Source: Chitinophagaceae bacterium (GTDB lineage Bacteria; Bacteroidota; Bacteroidia; Chitinophagales; Chitinophagaceae). Taken from it: a stretch of 64,000 nt of DNA. The position numbers were made by a program, and so were the translations under genes. The stretch is taken from positions 1 through 64,000 of the forward strand of contig JAHBTJ010000019.1 of assembly GCA_019638595.1 (NCBI GenBank), given 5' to 3'. This document shows, in pieces, positions 8,324-16,554 of this stretch (position 1 is the first letter of the stretch; each line of letters starts with the position of its first letter). Under the pieces are notes generated by a model. It saw only the letters and a list, made by a program, of their open reading frames with translations. It was not told the origin of the DNA and ran no database searches.

Positions 8324-10438
8324 ATGCAGTGGTATTGTGAATCTTTAACGGAATATAAAAGGCTAAAAACCAGGGAAGTAAATATAGGGGGTTTGCTTAT
8401 TGGCAATTGTAACCCTATACGTGTGCAAACCATGACTACCACTGACACGATGGATACCATCGCCACGGTGGAACAAAGCATCCGCTGCATTGAAGCCGGC
8501 GCAGAGCTGGTTCGTATAACGGCTCCCAGTAAAAAAGAAGCGGAAAACCTGCTGCACATAAAAAATGAGCTGCACAAAAGAGGATATAAAACACCGCTGA
8601 TCGCTGATATCCATTTCACTCCAAATGCTGCGGAAATTGCCGCAAGAATAATAGAAAAGGTTCGTGTTAACCCCGGCAACTATATTGATAAAAAGAAGTT
8701 TGAGTTTATTGAATATACCGATACGGAATATAATGCGGAGATAGAACGTATAAGAGACCGCTTTACGCCATTAGTTAAAATCTGTAAAGAATATGGTACG
8801 GCTATGCGCATCGGCACCAACCATGGCTCGCTGAGCGACAGGATCATGAGCCGCTATGGTGATACGCCCATGGGCATGGTAGAAAGCGCCATGGAGTTTT
8901 TGCGCATTGCCAGGGATGAGCATTATCACAATATTGTGCTGAGCATGAAATCGAGCAACCCGCAGGTAATGGTGCAGGCATACAGGTTACTGGTAAGGCA
9001 GATGACGGATGAGTTTGGCGAAAACTACCCTTTGCATCTCGGGGTAACTGAAGCCGGCGATGGCGAAGACGGGAGAATAAAATCAGCCATCGGTATAGGC
9101 ACGCTGCTGGAAGACGGCATCGGGGATACCATACGGGTGTCCCTGACCGAGGACCCGGAATTTGAAATACCGGTTTGTAAGGATATTGTGAAGAGGTATG
9201 AGGGGGGAAGCTATCAGCTATCAGCTATGGGTTATGAGCCATCAGCCATCAGCTATCAGCTATCAGCAACGGGGAGGAAAGAGGATGAAGGAAGGGAAAA
9301 CGAGATATTGCCTATTCCCCACAGCCCATCGCCCACAGCTCACAGCTCACAGCCCATCGCCCACAGCCCCTTCGAATACCAGCGCCGCGAAACCTTTCAT
9401 ATAGGCAATATCGGCGGGCATCATGTGCCGGTGGTAGTAGCCGACATGAGCAAAGCAGGTCAAATAACCCCTGCCGTTCTTCAACGTATTGGCTATACTT
9501 ATGATGAAGGATTAGACAAATGGAATATCGGTGATATGGCTGCCGATTATATTTATACTGAAAAAGACGAATTGCCTTTTGCTTTACCGGGCACGCTGAA
9601 AGTGATTGTTCCCGGATCGCAATGGGTTTCCTGTAACGACAGGGAAAAGTATTTTCCAATATTTTCTTTGGAAGATTTTATAGTGGCTTCTGCAAAAAGC
9701 AAAGTAATGAATTTTGTGATGCTGGATTGTAACGGCAATAGTATTGATGAAGCTGCTTTAGATACTCTGAAGAATGATAGTACTGTTATATTGTGTTTAA
9801 GCAGCGCCAACAAAAACGCGATGCAATCTGTGCGGAGCATGTTTACTTTGCTCGAAGAAAAGCATATTGACAATCCGGCTATACTGATAACCGACAGCGG
9901 CTGGCAAACGCCTGATGAGCACCTGGTACATTTTGCTACTGAAACGGGCGCTTTATTTTTGGATGGTTTTGGAGATGGCATTTGCTTGGGTATGAAGCAG
10001 GAAAGCTATGATCTGCTTTCTAACAATTATTCACAGTTAAATGCCAGCGGCAGAAACTACATCAATAACAAAAGTGTTGAGCAGTTCATTAATAATACGG
10101 CCTTCTCAATTTTACAGGCTACGCGTACCCGTATTTCCAAAACAGAATATATCTCCTGTCCATCCTGCGGCAGAACATTGTTTGACCTGCAGGAAACTAC
10201 GGCAAAAATTCGTGCAGTAACCAATCACCTGAAAGGGGTAAAAATCGCTATCATGGGTTGTATAGTAAACGGGCCCGGAGAAATGGCTGATGCCGATTTT
10301 GGTTATGTGGGCAGTGGTCCCGGAAAAATTACTTTATACAAAGGGAAGGAAGTGGTAAAAAGATCAGTAAATAGTGATATAGCCGTGGAAGAGCTGATCA
10401 ACCTGTTAAAAGAAAATGATGCGTGGGTGGAGCCGTAA
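8324..10438 (+). CDS. ispG: 4-hydroxy-3-methylbut-2-enyl diphosphate synthase with an in-frame repeat insertion
   Basis: 704 residues. IspG reduces 2-C-methylerythritol cyclodiphosphate to HMBPP in the MEP isoprenoid pathway, using a [4Fe-4S] cluster. The N-terminal TIM barrel starts with NCNPIRVQTMTTTDT. The C-terminal cluster domain has ligands C612 and C615 (CPSCGRT) and C646 (GCIVNGPGE). The long form with a central insert domain (about 350-590) is normal for Bacteroidota. Unusual: residues about 296-349 (bases 9208-9370) are encoded by repetitive 'word' DNA (AGCTATCAGC and CACAGCCCAT units) and are rich in Ser, Pro, His, Gln and Ala. They sit in the linker between the TIM barrel and the central domain. 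The frame stays open across the insertion, so the enzyme is probably functional with an enlarged linker. Confidence 0.95.
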   Translation: MQWYCESLTEYKRLKTREVNIGGLLIGNCNPIRVQTMTTTDTMDTIATVEQSIRCIEAGAELVRITAPSKKEAENLLHIKNELHKRGYKTPLIADIHFTPNAAEIAARIIEKVRVNPGNYIDKKKFEFIEYTDTEYNAEIERIRDRFTPLVKICKEYGTAMRIGTNHGSLSDRIMSRYGDTPMGMVESAMEFLRIARDEHYHNIVLSMKSSNPQVMVQAYRLLVRQMTDEFGENYPLHLGVTEAGDGEDGRIKSAIGIGTLLEDGIGDTIRVSLTEDPEFEIPVCKDIVKRYEGGSYQLSAMGYEPSAISYQLSATGRKEDEGRENEILPIPHSPSPTAHSSQPIAHSPFEYQRRETFHIGNIGGHHVPVVVADMSKAGQITPAVLQRIGYTYDEGLDKWNIGDMAADYIYTEKDELPFALPGTLKVIVPGSQWVSCNDREKYFPIFSLEDFIVASAKSKVMNFVMLDCNGNSIDEAALDTLKNDSTVILCLSSANKNAMQSVRSMFTLLEEKHIDNPAILITDSGWQTPDEHLVHFATETGALFLDGFGDGICLGMKQESYDLLSNNYSQLNASGRNYINNKSVEQFINNTAFSILQATRTRISKTEYISCPSCGRTLFDLQETTAKIRAVTNHLKGVKIAIMGCIVNGPGEMADADFGYVGSGPGKITLYKGKEVVKRSVNSDIAVEELINLLKENDAWVEP
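9208..9370. repeat. Mosaic word-repeat element inside ispG
   Basis: The left part repeats AGCTATCAGC-type words (about 9210-9270). A purine-rich middle (GGGGAGGAAAGAGG) follows, and the right part repeats CACAGCCCATCG words (about 9315-9369). The same words occur in intergenic copies at about 20310-20488 and 55370-55512. The length is about 162 bp, a multiple of three, with no stop codon in the ispG frame. Confidence 0.85.
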
Positions 10439-10444
10439 ACCAAG

Positions 10445-10581
10445 AGGGGCATTCCAAATTGTCGCGATCGTCATGCCGACTGTAAGGAGGCATCCCCTGA
10501 AAATAGTGGGAGATCCCTCGCTTTGCCCGGGATGACGTTCAACAAGTATATTTATTTCGTGCTACAATTTGGAATGCACCC
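10445..10581. mobile_element. MITE-like element with 18-bp inverted ends and 9-bp target duplication
   Basis: The left end AGGGGCATTCCAAATTGT (10445-10462) and the inverted right end (10564-10581) match at 16 of 18 positions. The element is flanked by perfect 9-bp direct repeats TAAACCAAG (10436-10444 and 10582-10590). The left copy contains the ispG stop codon. There is no room for a transposase. A REP-like palindrome lies inside (CGTCATGCCGA at 10469-10479; GGGATGACG at 10529-10537). Confidence 0.8.
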
Positions 10582-10734
10582 TAAACCAAGCGTATTCTCT
10601 TTTATATTATAGGTAGGTACAGAAATTGTTCCAACACCATGACATTCAAGGTGACAGTGCTTATACATGTCACATCCTATGATGGAGGCACCGCCTAATT
10701 GATTACTCGCAGTAACGGTTGCGGTTATCGTCAT
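10552..10734 (-). pseudogene. Possible remnant of a small cysteine-rich peptide gene
   Basis: A 60-codon frame whose middle (NQLGGASIIGCDMYKHC, then HLEC) looks protein-like, with a GG pair followed by three cysteines. Its first codons lie in the REP-like repeat (copy 2) and its last codons lie in the MITE end, so both termini appear to have been replaced. It may be a decayed peptide gene or a chance frame; no family is recognised. Confidence 0.25.
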
Positions 10735-10846
10735 TTCGATCGAGCCAACAGGGGCACGCTAGTTAAATCACTCTTTTGCGAGGGAGAAATCTGCCTTGCA
10801 TTTGTACTAATGTCCATCTTTTGCACTACTACCCAACAGATTTCTC
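10729..10846. repeat. REP-like palindromic element, copy 2
   Basis: It shares, in order, CGTCATTTCGA, CGAGCCAA, GTTAAATCACTC, GCGAGGGAGAAATC, TTTGTACTA, CCCAACAG and TTTCTC with 2489-2606. It ends about 60 bp before the amidohydrolase start. Confidence 0.75.
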
Positions 10847-10873
10847 CCCTTTCCCCTCCCGCAAATAATTTCT

Positions 10874-10881
10874 TATCTTTA
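10874..10881 (+). promoter_or_regulatory. -7 element (TATCTTTA) upstream of the amidohydrolase gene
   Basis: It fits TAnnTTTG with A in the last position and lies 26 bp upstream of the ATG at 10908, just outside the repeat element. Confidence 0.4.
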
Positions 10882-10907
10882 AGACATTCATCATAAATCA
10901 GCCGCAT

Positions 10908-12281
10908 ATGAAAAGTCTTTTTCTCCTGATGTTGATTATTGTGTTTGTCAACTGTAACACATCTACAAACAAAACGGCAGCGCCAGGTAAATATGTTGTA
11001 AAAAATGTGTCGGTAATTCCGATGGACAGTGATAAAGTACTGCTTCAGCAGGATGTATTTATTGCAGACGGAGTAATTACGTATGTTGGCAATGCCGGCA
11101 CACAGGAAGCTGATAAAGACGCGTTGGTTATTGATGGTACAGGAAAATATTTGATACCCGGTTTTGCAGAAATGCATGCGCATGTGCCGGGCACGGACGA
11201 TACCGCCTCAGCAAAAAAAGTATTGGAGCTGTATGTGCTGAATGGTGTTACTACCATAAGAGGAATGCTCGGCCACCCACAGCATTTAGTGTTGCGGGAT
11301 GAAATAAAAAATGGATCTTTTATTGGCCCAAGATTTTATGCAGGAGCTCCGGGCTTATCGGGCGGCTCGGTAAAATCAGTAAAAGATGCCGATAGCCTTG
11401 TAAGAAAGTATAAAAAAGACGGGTACGATTTTTTAAAGCTCTTACCCGGACTATCACTTGAAAATTTTAACGTGATAGCGAAAACAGCTAAAGAAACAGG
11501 TATACCCTTTGCAGGCCATGTATCGTCAGATGTGGGTGTATGGAATGCCATTGCAGCAGGTTACGCTTCTATTGATCATCTTGACGGATTTGTGGAAGCC
11601 ATCGTGCCCGGCATTGAAAAAATACCCGAGGATAAACGGGGGTTATTTGGATTGTATATCGCTGATAAGGCTGACCTTAAACTGGCCGACACGCTTCTGC
11701 AGTCCCTTCAGCAAAACAATATTTGGGTAGTGCCAACACAGGCTTTAGCAGAACGCTGGTTCACACCGGCAAAATCGGCAGAGGATTTTGCCAAAGAGCC
11801 GGAAATGGTATATATGGATGAAAAAACGCTCAACGGTTGGGTGCAGTCTAAAAAAAATATAATGGCCGCCCCCTTATACGATTCTGCTAAAGTGATGGCT
11901 TTAATTGAGTTGAGAAAAAAGCTGATCAAAGCCTGTATAGACAATAATGTAGCTATAGTGGCAGGCTCCGATGCGCCGCAGGTTTTTGATGTGCCGGGCT
12001 TTTCTCTTCACCAGGAGTTAAAATATATGGCTGATGCGGGGTTAACGCCATACCAGGTTTTACAAACGGCTACCGCAAATGTTGGTAAATATTTCAACGA
12101 CCCGGGTATGGGTGTAGTAAAGAAGGGTACTGTTGCTGATCTTGTATTGCTGAGCAGTAATCCGTTGGAAGACATTTCGCATACTACCGGTATAGCAGGT
12201 GTATTTTCCGGTACACACTGGCTAAGCAAACAGGCGATTGATGAAAGACTGGAACAACTGAAGGGAAAAATAAAGCAATAG
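10908..12281 (+). CDS. Amidohydrolase family lipoprotein
   Basis: 457 residues. The signal peptide has a lipobox-like FVNC (Cys near residue 17), so the protein is probably lipid-anchored in the envelope. The amidohydrolase fold shows the metal motif HAH (in PGFAEMHAHVPG), a candidate carboxylated lysine in DFLKLLPG, histidines in AGHVSSD and SIDHLDG, and the catalytic Asp in AGSDAPQ. The C-terminal MGVVKKGTVADLVLLSSNPLEDI strand is typical of imidazolonepropionase/prolidase-like amidohydrolases. Members hydrolyse C-N bonds in cyclic amides or dipeptides; the substrate is not predictable here. Confidence 0.9.
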   Translation: MKSLFLLMLIIVFVNCNTSTNKTAAPGKYVVKNVSVIPMDSDKVLLQQDVFIADGVITYVGNAGTQEADKDALVIDGTGKYLIPGFAEMHAHVPGTDDTASAKKVLELYVLNGVTTIRGMLGHPQHLVLRDEIKNGSFIGPRFYAGAPGLSGGSVKSVKDADSLVRKYKKDGYDFLKLLPGLSLENFNVIAKTAKETGIPFAGHVSSDVGVWNAIAAGYASIDHLDGFVEAIVPGIEKIPEDKRGLFGLYIADKADLKLADTLLQSLQQNNIWVVPTQALAERWFTPAKSAEDFAKEPEMVYMDEKTLNGWVQSKKNIMAAPLYDSAKVMALIELRKKLIKACIDNNVAIVAGSDAPQVFDVPGFSLHQELKYMADAGLTPYQVLQTATANVGKYFNDPGMGVVKKGTVADLVLLSSNPLEDISHTTGIAGVFSGTHWLSKQAIDERLEQLKGKIKQ

Positions 12282-12329
12282 AGAAGGTGTAAGATTAAAG
12301 GTGAAGGGTGGTGGTAAAAGTGCCGGAGT

Positions 12330-13202
12330 TTATTTTACAGGCTCAATTTTATAGCCCTTTTCTTTCAGTAAATTTAAAACGCCCTGCTCACCTGCCAGAT
12401 GGCCCGCTCCTACGGCAATAAACAAAGATTCATTTTTCATTGCAGATTCAATAACAGGGATCCAGTTCTTATTGCGGTTAAAAAGCAGCGCTTCCTCCGA
12501 TCCGGCAATATCGGGAGACGACATGATTTGCTTATACAAGGCGTCCAGGTCTTTATTTTTATACAGCTCTATCATCTCGGCAAAATCTTTTTTCTGCTGG
12601 GTAAATTCATTCACATAACGTAAAAGCATCTGCGCCTGAACGGAATCGGGCATGTCATCAAAAACCTTCATCTGATCTTCCACAGTTTCAAGCCCAAGCA
12701 CTTCCTTATTTTGCTCACGCGCCATTTTCACAAAGCTCATTTCGTACGACTCCTGTTGGGAACACGGGAGCGTTTTTAAAGTAAGGATACTGAATAATAC
12801 GAAGGGTTTCATCGCGTTGAGCATTGTTAACGGCATACCAATAGAATCCCTGAAAAAGCTGTTCATTTTGCTATAATCTTCCGGGCTGAAAAAGTCGCTC
12901 AGCTTCTTGCCCTGCAGCATGGAAAGCTGCAACATTTTCATATTCATCGCCGGGTCATCCATATCCACCTCCAGGTATACTTTATCTGCCGCATTAAAAC
13001 ATTGTTTCAGTACATCGCTTATTGAAAAGTCGGCGGCGCATATCATATGTATGGTTCCGTAAACATAGGAGGGCTTGTTGAGTTCGTTGCCCGAAATTTT
13101 CCAGAGCAAAGCATTGTTGCCGTTGCTTTGCGCATTCGAAGCATTGGAGTTACACAAATGCTGCATAAAAAAAGCAGCAAATAATATTGATAAATGTTTC
13201 AT
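12330..13202 (-). CDS. TraB/GumN family protein
   Basis: 290 residues with an N-terminal signal peptide (about 1-23). It has the family's hallmark GTIHM near the N-terminus and GAGHLAGEQGVL near the C-terminus, both containing conserved residues of the TraB/PrgY/GumN fold (related to Tiki metalloproteases). The family occurs in many Bacteroidota as secreted single-domain proteins; a protease or pheromone-control role is known only for some members. It follows the sigma factor/membrane protein pair on the same strand with a 9-bp gap and may be cotranscribed. The convergent amidohydrolase gene ends 48 bp away. Confidence 0.88.
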   Translation of the reverse strand: MKHLSILFAAFFMQHLCNSNASNAQSNGNNALLWKISGNELNKPSYVYGTIHMICAADFSISDVLKQCFNAADKVYLEVDMDDPAMNMKMLQLSMLQGKKLSDFFSPEDYSKMNSFFRDSIGMPLTMLNAMKPFVLFSILTLKTLPCSQQESYEMSFVKMAREQNKEVLGLETVEDQMKVFDDMPDSVQAQMLLRYVNEFTQQKKDFAEMIELYKNKDLDALYKQIMSSPDIAGSEEALLFNRNKNWIPVIESAMKNESLFIAVGAGHLAGEQGVLNLLKEKGYKIEPVK

Positions 13203-13211
13203 ACTTTTTAT

Positions 13212-13850
13212 TTATTCCGTTTCTTCCATTTCACTGATCAGTGATTTCAGTTTTTTTATGTGCCTGCCGTACAGAAGGTGGATATACCATTTGTTTACAA
13301 AATACATTACAACGGTGAAAATAACGGTAAACAACGTATAAAGTATTATAAACAGGTTTTCATCCGATTCCAGCTTAAATAATGCCAGTATTGCGGTTTT
13401 GTTGTAACCTAATACCAGGTAAAGCAGAATGTAAAGAATAATAGGGAAAAGCGCTATGCCGGTAACAAGGTAAAGCTTTACATATTTATCCAGCGTTTTT
13501 AATTGCAGCTCCAGGTTTCGCTTTACCCTGCACGCCGCGCATTGCATGGATTTAAGCAGTTTGTTTTTTTTGTAGTAGTACCATACAAATAATACCGCTA
13601 TTGCTATATACACCCAGCTTATTTCCTTTAGTTTGCCTTCAAAAGCGGTAAAATAATATAAGGCTACGGTAGTTACGGAAGCCAGCACCACTACCAGTTC
13701 AAAAAAAAGATTCCGGCGCATTTTTGCCAGCGGGCTTTTTGACCGTTCTCCCAGCATACTTAACAGCTCAGCGTCTGACCCGGGACCCATCCCGCGCTCC
13801 GCCCCCGACTGCTTCCATATTTTTTTTAACTCATCCAGTTCCATACGCAA
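13212..13850 (-). CDS. Membrane protein encoded directly after an ECF sigma factor
   Basis: 212 residues. A hydrophilic N-terminus (MELDELKKIWKQ; the ATG two codons after the first is equally plausible) is followed by about four membrane segments, two near residues 45-95 and two near 125-185. The arrangement sigma factor then membrane protein, with a 5-bp gap, suggests an anti-sigma or sigma-linked sensor role. No zinc-finger or FecR domain is visible. The cytoplasmic N-terminus would be the part able to contact the sigma factor. The assignment is by position only. Confidence 0.7.
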   Translation of the reverse strand: MRMELDELKKIWKQSGAERGMGPGSDAELLSMLGERSKSPLAKMRRNLFFELVVVLASVTTVALYYFTAFEGKLKEISWVYIAIAVLFVWYYYKKNKLLKSMQCAACRVKRNLELQLKTLDKYVKLYLVTGIALFPIILYILLYLVLGYNKTAILALFKLESDENLFIILYTLFTVIFTVVMYFVNKWYIHLLYGRHIKKLKSLISEMEETE

Positions 13851-13855
13851 TTGCT

Positions 13856-14380
13856 TTAAAGTCGTTCAATAGTTGTGCTTTTTTCAGGCGCCAGCTTTTT
13901 ACGCAGCTTATCTTTTATACGGCTCATTTTTACTCTCAGGTTTATTTGCGTCATCCCCAGTATGTCTTCCATTTCTTCATAGCTCTTGTCCTCAAGGTAT
14001 AACATCATCAATGCTTTTTCTATCTCGGTAAGATTTTCAATTGCCTGTTGCAGCAAAGCCCATTTTTCTTTTTCGGAGTTGTCGTCTGCATCCTGCAGAC
14101 CCGCGCCTGCTATTCCCTCCAATGTAACCGTACTGATCCTGCGGTTTTGCTTCCTGAGGTCCGAAATGGCAGTGTTCAATGCCACACGGTACATCCATGT
14201 GCTGATCTTGGATTGCTGCTTAAATCCCGGGTATGCTTTCCAGAGCTGGATAGTAATTTCCTGGAACAGGTCCTGCCGGTCTTCTTCGGTACGGCCATAC
14301 AGATGGCATACTTTATGAATAATGCCTTTGTTTTCGTGTATAAACTGCAGGAATTTTTTTTGTAGCTCTTTTGTTTCCAA
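13856..14380 (-). CDS. ECF-type RNA polymerase sigma factor
   Basis: 174 residues. Region 2 lies at about residues 20-95 (EDRQDLFQEITIQLWKAY, then STWMYRVALNTAISDLRK) and region 4 at about 110-165 (LMMLYLEDKSYEEMEDILGMTQINLRVKMSRIKDKL). The linker lacks a region 3, as in ECF factors. The start is a TTG at 14380; no ATG precedes it in frame near the promoter. A -7 element TATCTTTG lies only 16 bp upstream, implying a very short leader. It is likely cotranscribed with the membrane protein and perhaps the TraB/GumN gene. Confidence 0.9.
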   Translation of the reverse strand: METKELQKKFLQFIHENKGIIHKVCHLYGRTEEDRQDLFQEITIQLWKAYPGFKQQSKISTWMYRVALNTAISDLRKQNRRISTVTLEGIAGAGLQDADDNSEKEKWALLQQAIENLTEIEKALMMLYLEDKSYEEMEDILGMTQINLRVKMSRIKDKLRKKLAPEKSTTIERL

Positions 14381-14396
14381 ACGAATGTTATATCTG

Positions 14397-14404
14397 CAAA
14401 GATA
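14397..14404 (-). promoter_or_regulatory. -7 element (TATCTTTG) of the sigma factor gene
   Basis: A perfect match to TAnnTTTG on the minus strand, ending 16 bp before the TTG start codon. Transcription would begin within about 10 nt of the start codon. Confidence 0.5.
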
Positions 14405-14456
14405 TCAGTAGCCGGCTGTTTAAATTTGTTACATTTACCACACTAAAAAAGCAGGT

Positions 14457-14798
14457 TTGGGTAAAATTTATTTATACTTTGTTATAGTATGTTCTGGCTT
14501 TTTTACGAAGGCAAATGCCCAGCACAGCGCAACAGAATATCCTGTTAATGCGAAAGGAATTTCAATAAAGGCAATTAAAAATAAAACCGGCAACCCTTTA
14601 ACCAGGAAGCCTTTATTATATCCGGCAACTCCCTTAAAAAGCAATCGGGTGATATCGCAACCCTTGCAACCGGGTCATTATGTTACAACGCTCGGACTTA
14701 TGTGTAAGAAAGAATGGCAATTTGAAAAAGCAACTAAAGTTCCGTTACGTTTTCGCCTTGGCTCGCTTCAGTATTGCAATATGCTGGAAGGAAAATGA
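14457..14798 (+). CDS. Small secreted protein of a Bacteroidota-type family
   Basis: 113 residues starting at TTG (14457). The signal peptide is clear (IYLYFVIVCSGFFTKANA/Q). The C-terminal motif MCKKEWQFEKATKVPLRFRL, followed by GSLQYCNMLEGK, resembles a conserved tail I recognise from short uncharacterised Bacteroidota proteins. A weak -7 element TACATTTA (14430-14437) lies upstream, divergent from the sigma factor promoter. The function is unknown; it is probably periplasmic. Confidence 0.65.
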   Translation: MGKIYLYFVIVCSGFFTKANAQHSATEYPVNAKGISIKAIKNKTGNPLTRKPLLYPATPLKSNRVISQPLQPGHYVTTLGLMCKKEWQFEKATKVPLRFRLGSLQYCNMLEGK

Positions 14799-14915
14799 AT
14801 ACTCCTGCCTTTTTGCAACGCATGTACAGGCAGTATCAAATAAAAATGCATGTCGGTATACCGGCATGCAAAGGTTATATAAAGTAAGCTGGGTGAGGAA
14901 ATTCCTTTTCCCGGT

Positions 14916-15164
14916 TTAATTTTTATTGCAGATAAAAAAGAAAGGCTTCAGTTCCTGCTGGTGCATTATCTGAACAAGCGATTTCTGGTCCTGCAGGATC
15001 CTGTACCTGTTCATATCAACCAGCTCATTCGCCACACAAAAGTTCTCGGTAGATTCTGTATAGAACAACATCTCATTCAATTGCTCTACTTCATGCTCAA
15101 TGGCCTGGTTGCTCATAGATTCATCCTTCAGCAAAACAAGTAAATCACGATTAGAAGTTTTCAT
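14916..15164 (-). CDS. Small hypothetical protein
   Basis: 82 residues, no signal peptide or membrane segment. It is acidic and helical in appearance (a run of Glu, Gln and Asn between residues 20 and 45) with a hydrophobic C-terminus (PFFFICNKN). It has a good ATG start and lies 37 bp downstream of a tiny lipoprotein gene on the same strand. I do not recognise the family. Confidence 0.5.
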   Translation of the reverse strand: MKTSNRDLLVLLKDESMSNQAIEHEVEQLNEMLFYTESTENFCVANELVDMNRYRILQDQKSLVQIMHQQELKPFFFICNKN

Positions 15165-15201
15165 TTTATATAGGATTTGAATAATGACGGTGACATTTCA
15201 T

Positions 15202-15333
15202 CTAGTATCCAACCATTCCTTTTTTGCTCGGGCATCCGCATCCTTTCTGTCCACCTTTAAAAGCGCTGCATCCCGAAGCAAAAGCCACCAGTAAACATAA
15301 CATCAAAATAACAGTATAAGCTCTTTTCCTCAT
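15202..15333 (-). CDS. 43-residue cysteine-rich lipoprotein
   Basis: The ATG at 15333 opens a 43-codon frame ending in TAG. The N-terminus MRKR is followed by a hydrophobic stretch and lipobox FASGC (Cys at residue 22). The short mature tail has glycines and lysines plus a CGCP motif (KGCGCPSKKG). Very short lipoproteins with such tails are common in Bacteroidota and usually unannotated. A TAGATTTA -7-like element lies 12 bp upstream of the ATG (15346-15353). The function is unknown; the CxC could bind a metal. Confidence 0.7.
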   Translation of the reverse strand: MRKRAYTVILMLCLLVAFASGCSAFKGGQKGCGCPSKKGMVGY

Positions 15334-15447
15334 ATCATGTAAATCTAATAGCTGTAAATTTAAACTAATTTAATTCTAAATTATTGTTAGAAATTGAATG
15401 TTTTTGCAGAATATTAGCATTAGAAAACAACCTGAAAGGTACCGGGT

Positions 15448-16554
15448 ATGCGAAAACCTTCGATTTTAGTGGCGCCCCTTGATTGGGGATTAGGGCATGC
15501 GGCGAGATGCATTCCAATTGTAAATGAGCTGATTATACAGGGTTGGGAGGTATCACTAGCAGGTAGCGGTTCAAGCCTCTTCCTTCTTCAGCAACAGTTT
15601 CCCCATCTGCGTTGTTTCCCGCTTAAAGGATATGATGTTTTTTACCATTCAGCAACCGGGAACCTAAGCTTTACCATTGCCAGGCAGATACCTAAAATAT
15701 GGGCGGCAATACGCCACGAGCATCGCCGGCTCCGGCAAATTCTTACTACGCAGCATTTTGACGTGGTATTGAGCGATAACCGCTATGGCCTGTATGCAAA
15801 AAATGTACATACCGTTTTCATCACCCACCAACTGGCGATCCGTTCGGGGCTAAACAAACGGGTTGATCAACTGCTCCGGCGCTTTAATTACCGTTACATA
15901 CAAAAGTTCAATGAATGCTGGATACCCGACTTTGGAGGAGATACAAATATTGCGGGCGAGCTTTCCCACCCTGTCAGCCTTCCCCCCAATGCCCGGTATA
16001 TAGGGCCATTGTCCCGGTTGAGTATTGAACCACAGGAAAAAAGATATGATATAGCGATCCTACTGTCCGGACCAGAACCCAGCCGTACCTGTTGGGAGAA
16101 TAAGATACTGGATCAGCTCCTTCATTTCAGGGGAAAAGCTCTCCTTGTAAGGGGGGTGATGGACGATACTCCTGTTTTGCAGCAGCCCGGTATTCATGTA
16201 GAAAATATGCTGCCGGCTACGGAGCTTAACAAAGTTATCCAACAGTCGGAATGGATTATTTGCAGGAGTGGTTATACGTCTGTTATGGACCTTCTCCGGC
16301 TTCAGAAAAAAGCTATTCTTGTGCCAACACCCGGCCAGCCGGAACAGGAATACCTTGCACATTATTTGCAAAGCCGGGGTGTTTTTTATACGGTTGCGGA
16401 AAACCGGTTTTCCCTGGAGTTGTGCCTGGCAGAAGCCGCCCTGTTTCCCTATAATTTTAAACAGTTTGGCACACCTGGAAGCCCGTACAGGGAACATATA
16501 GCGATGCTTACAAAAACCGTAAAAGAAAAGATAGGGGAAGCAGAAAGATTATAA
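15448..16554 (+). CDS. GT28-like glycosyltransferase family protein
   Basis: 368 residues. The N-terminal Rossmann half begins ILVAPLDWGLGHAARC, a variant of the GxGH(A/T) motif of MurG-type GT28 enzymes. The C-terminal half has a nucleotide-sugar region with CRSGYTSVMDLL and VPTPGQPEQEYLA, the expected UDP-sugar binding signature. It is probably cytosolic and acts on a lipid or soluble acceptor. The gene overlaps the convergent kdsB gene by 6 bp at their 3' ends. The substrate is not known. Confidence 0.8.
   Translation: MRKPSILVAPLDWGLGHAARCIPIVNELIIQGWEVSLAGSGSSLFLLQQQFPHLRCFPLKGYDVFYHSATGNLSFTIARQIPKIWAAIRHEHRRLRQILTTQHFDVVLSDNRYGLYAKNVHTVFITHQLAIRSGLNKRVDQLLRRFNYRYIQKFNECWIPDFGGDTNIAGELSHPVSLPPNARYIGPLSRLSIEPQEKRYDIAILLSGPEPSRTCWENKILDQLLHFRGKALLVRGVMDDTPVLQQPGIHVENMLPATELNKVIQQSEWIICRSGYTSVMDLLRLQKKAILVPTPGQPEQEYLAHYLQSRGVFYTVAENRFSLELCLAEAALFPYNFKQFGTPGSPYREHIAMLTKTVKEKIGEAERL

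Noticed and set aside
9205-9375. Possible frameshift or assembly error in ispG
   Set aside because: The frame continues through to the C-terminal cluster motifs without a shift; the odd segment is explained by a repeat insertion.
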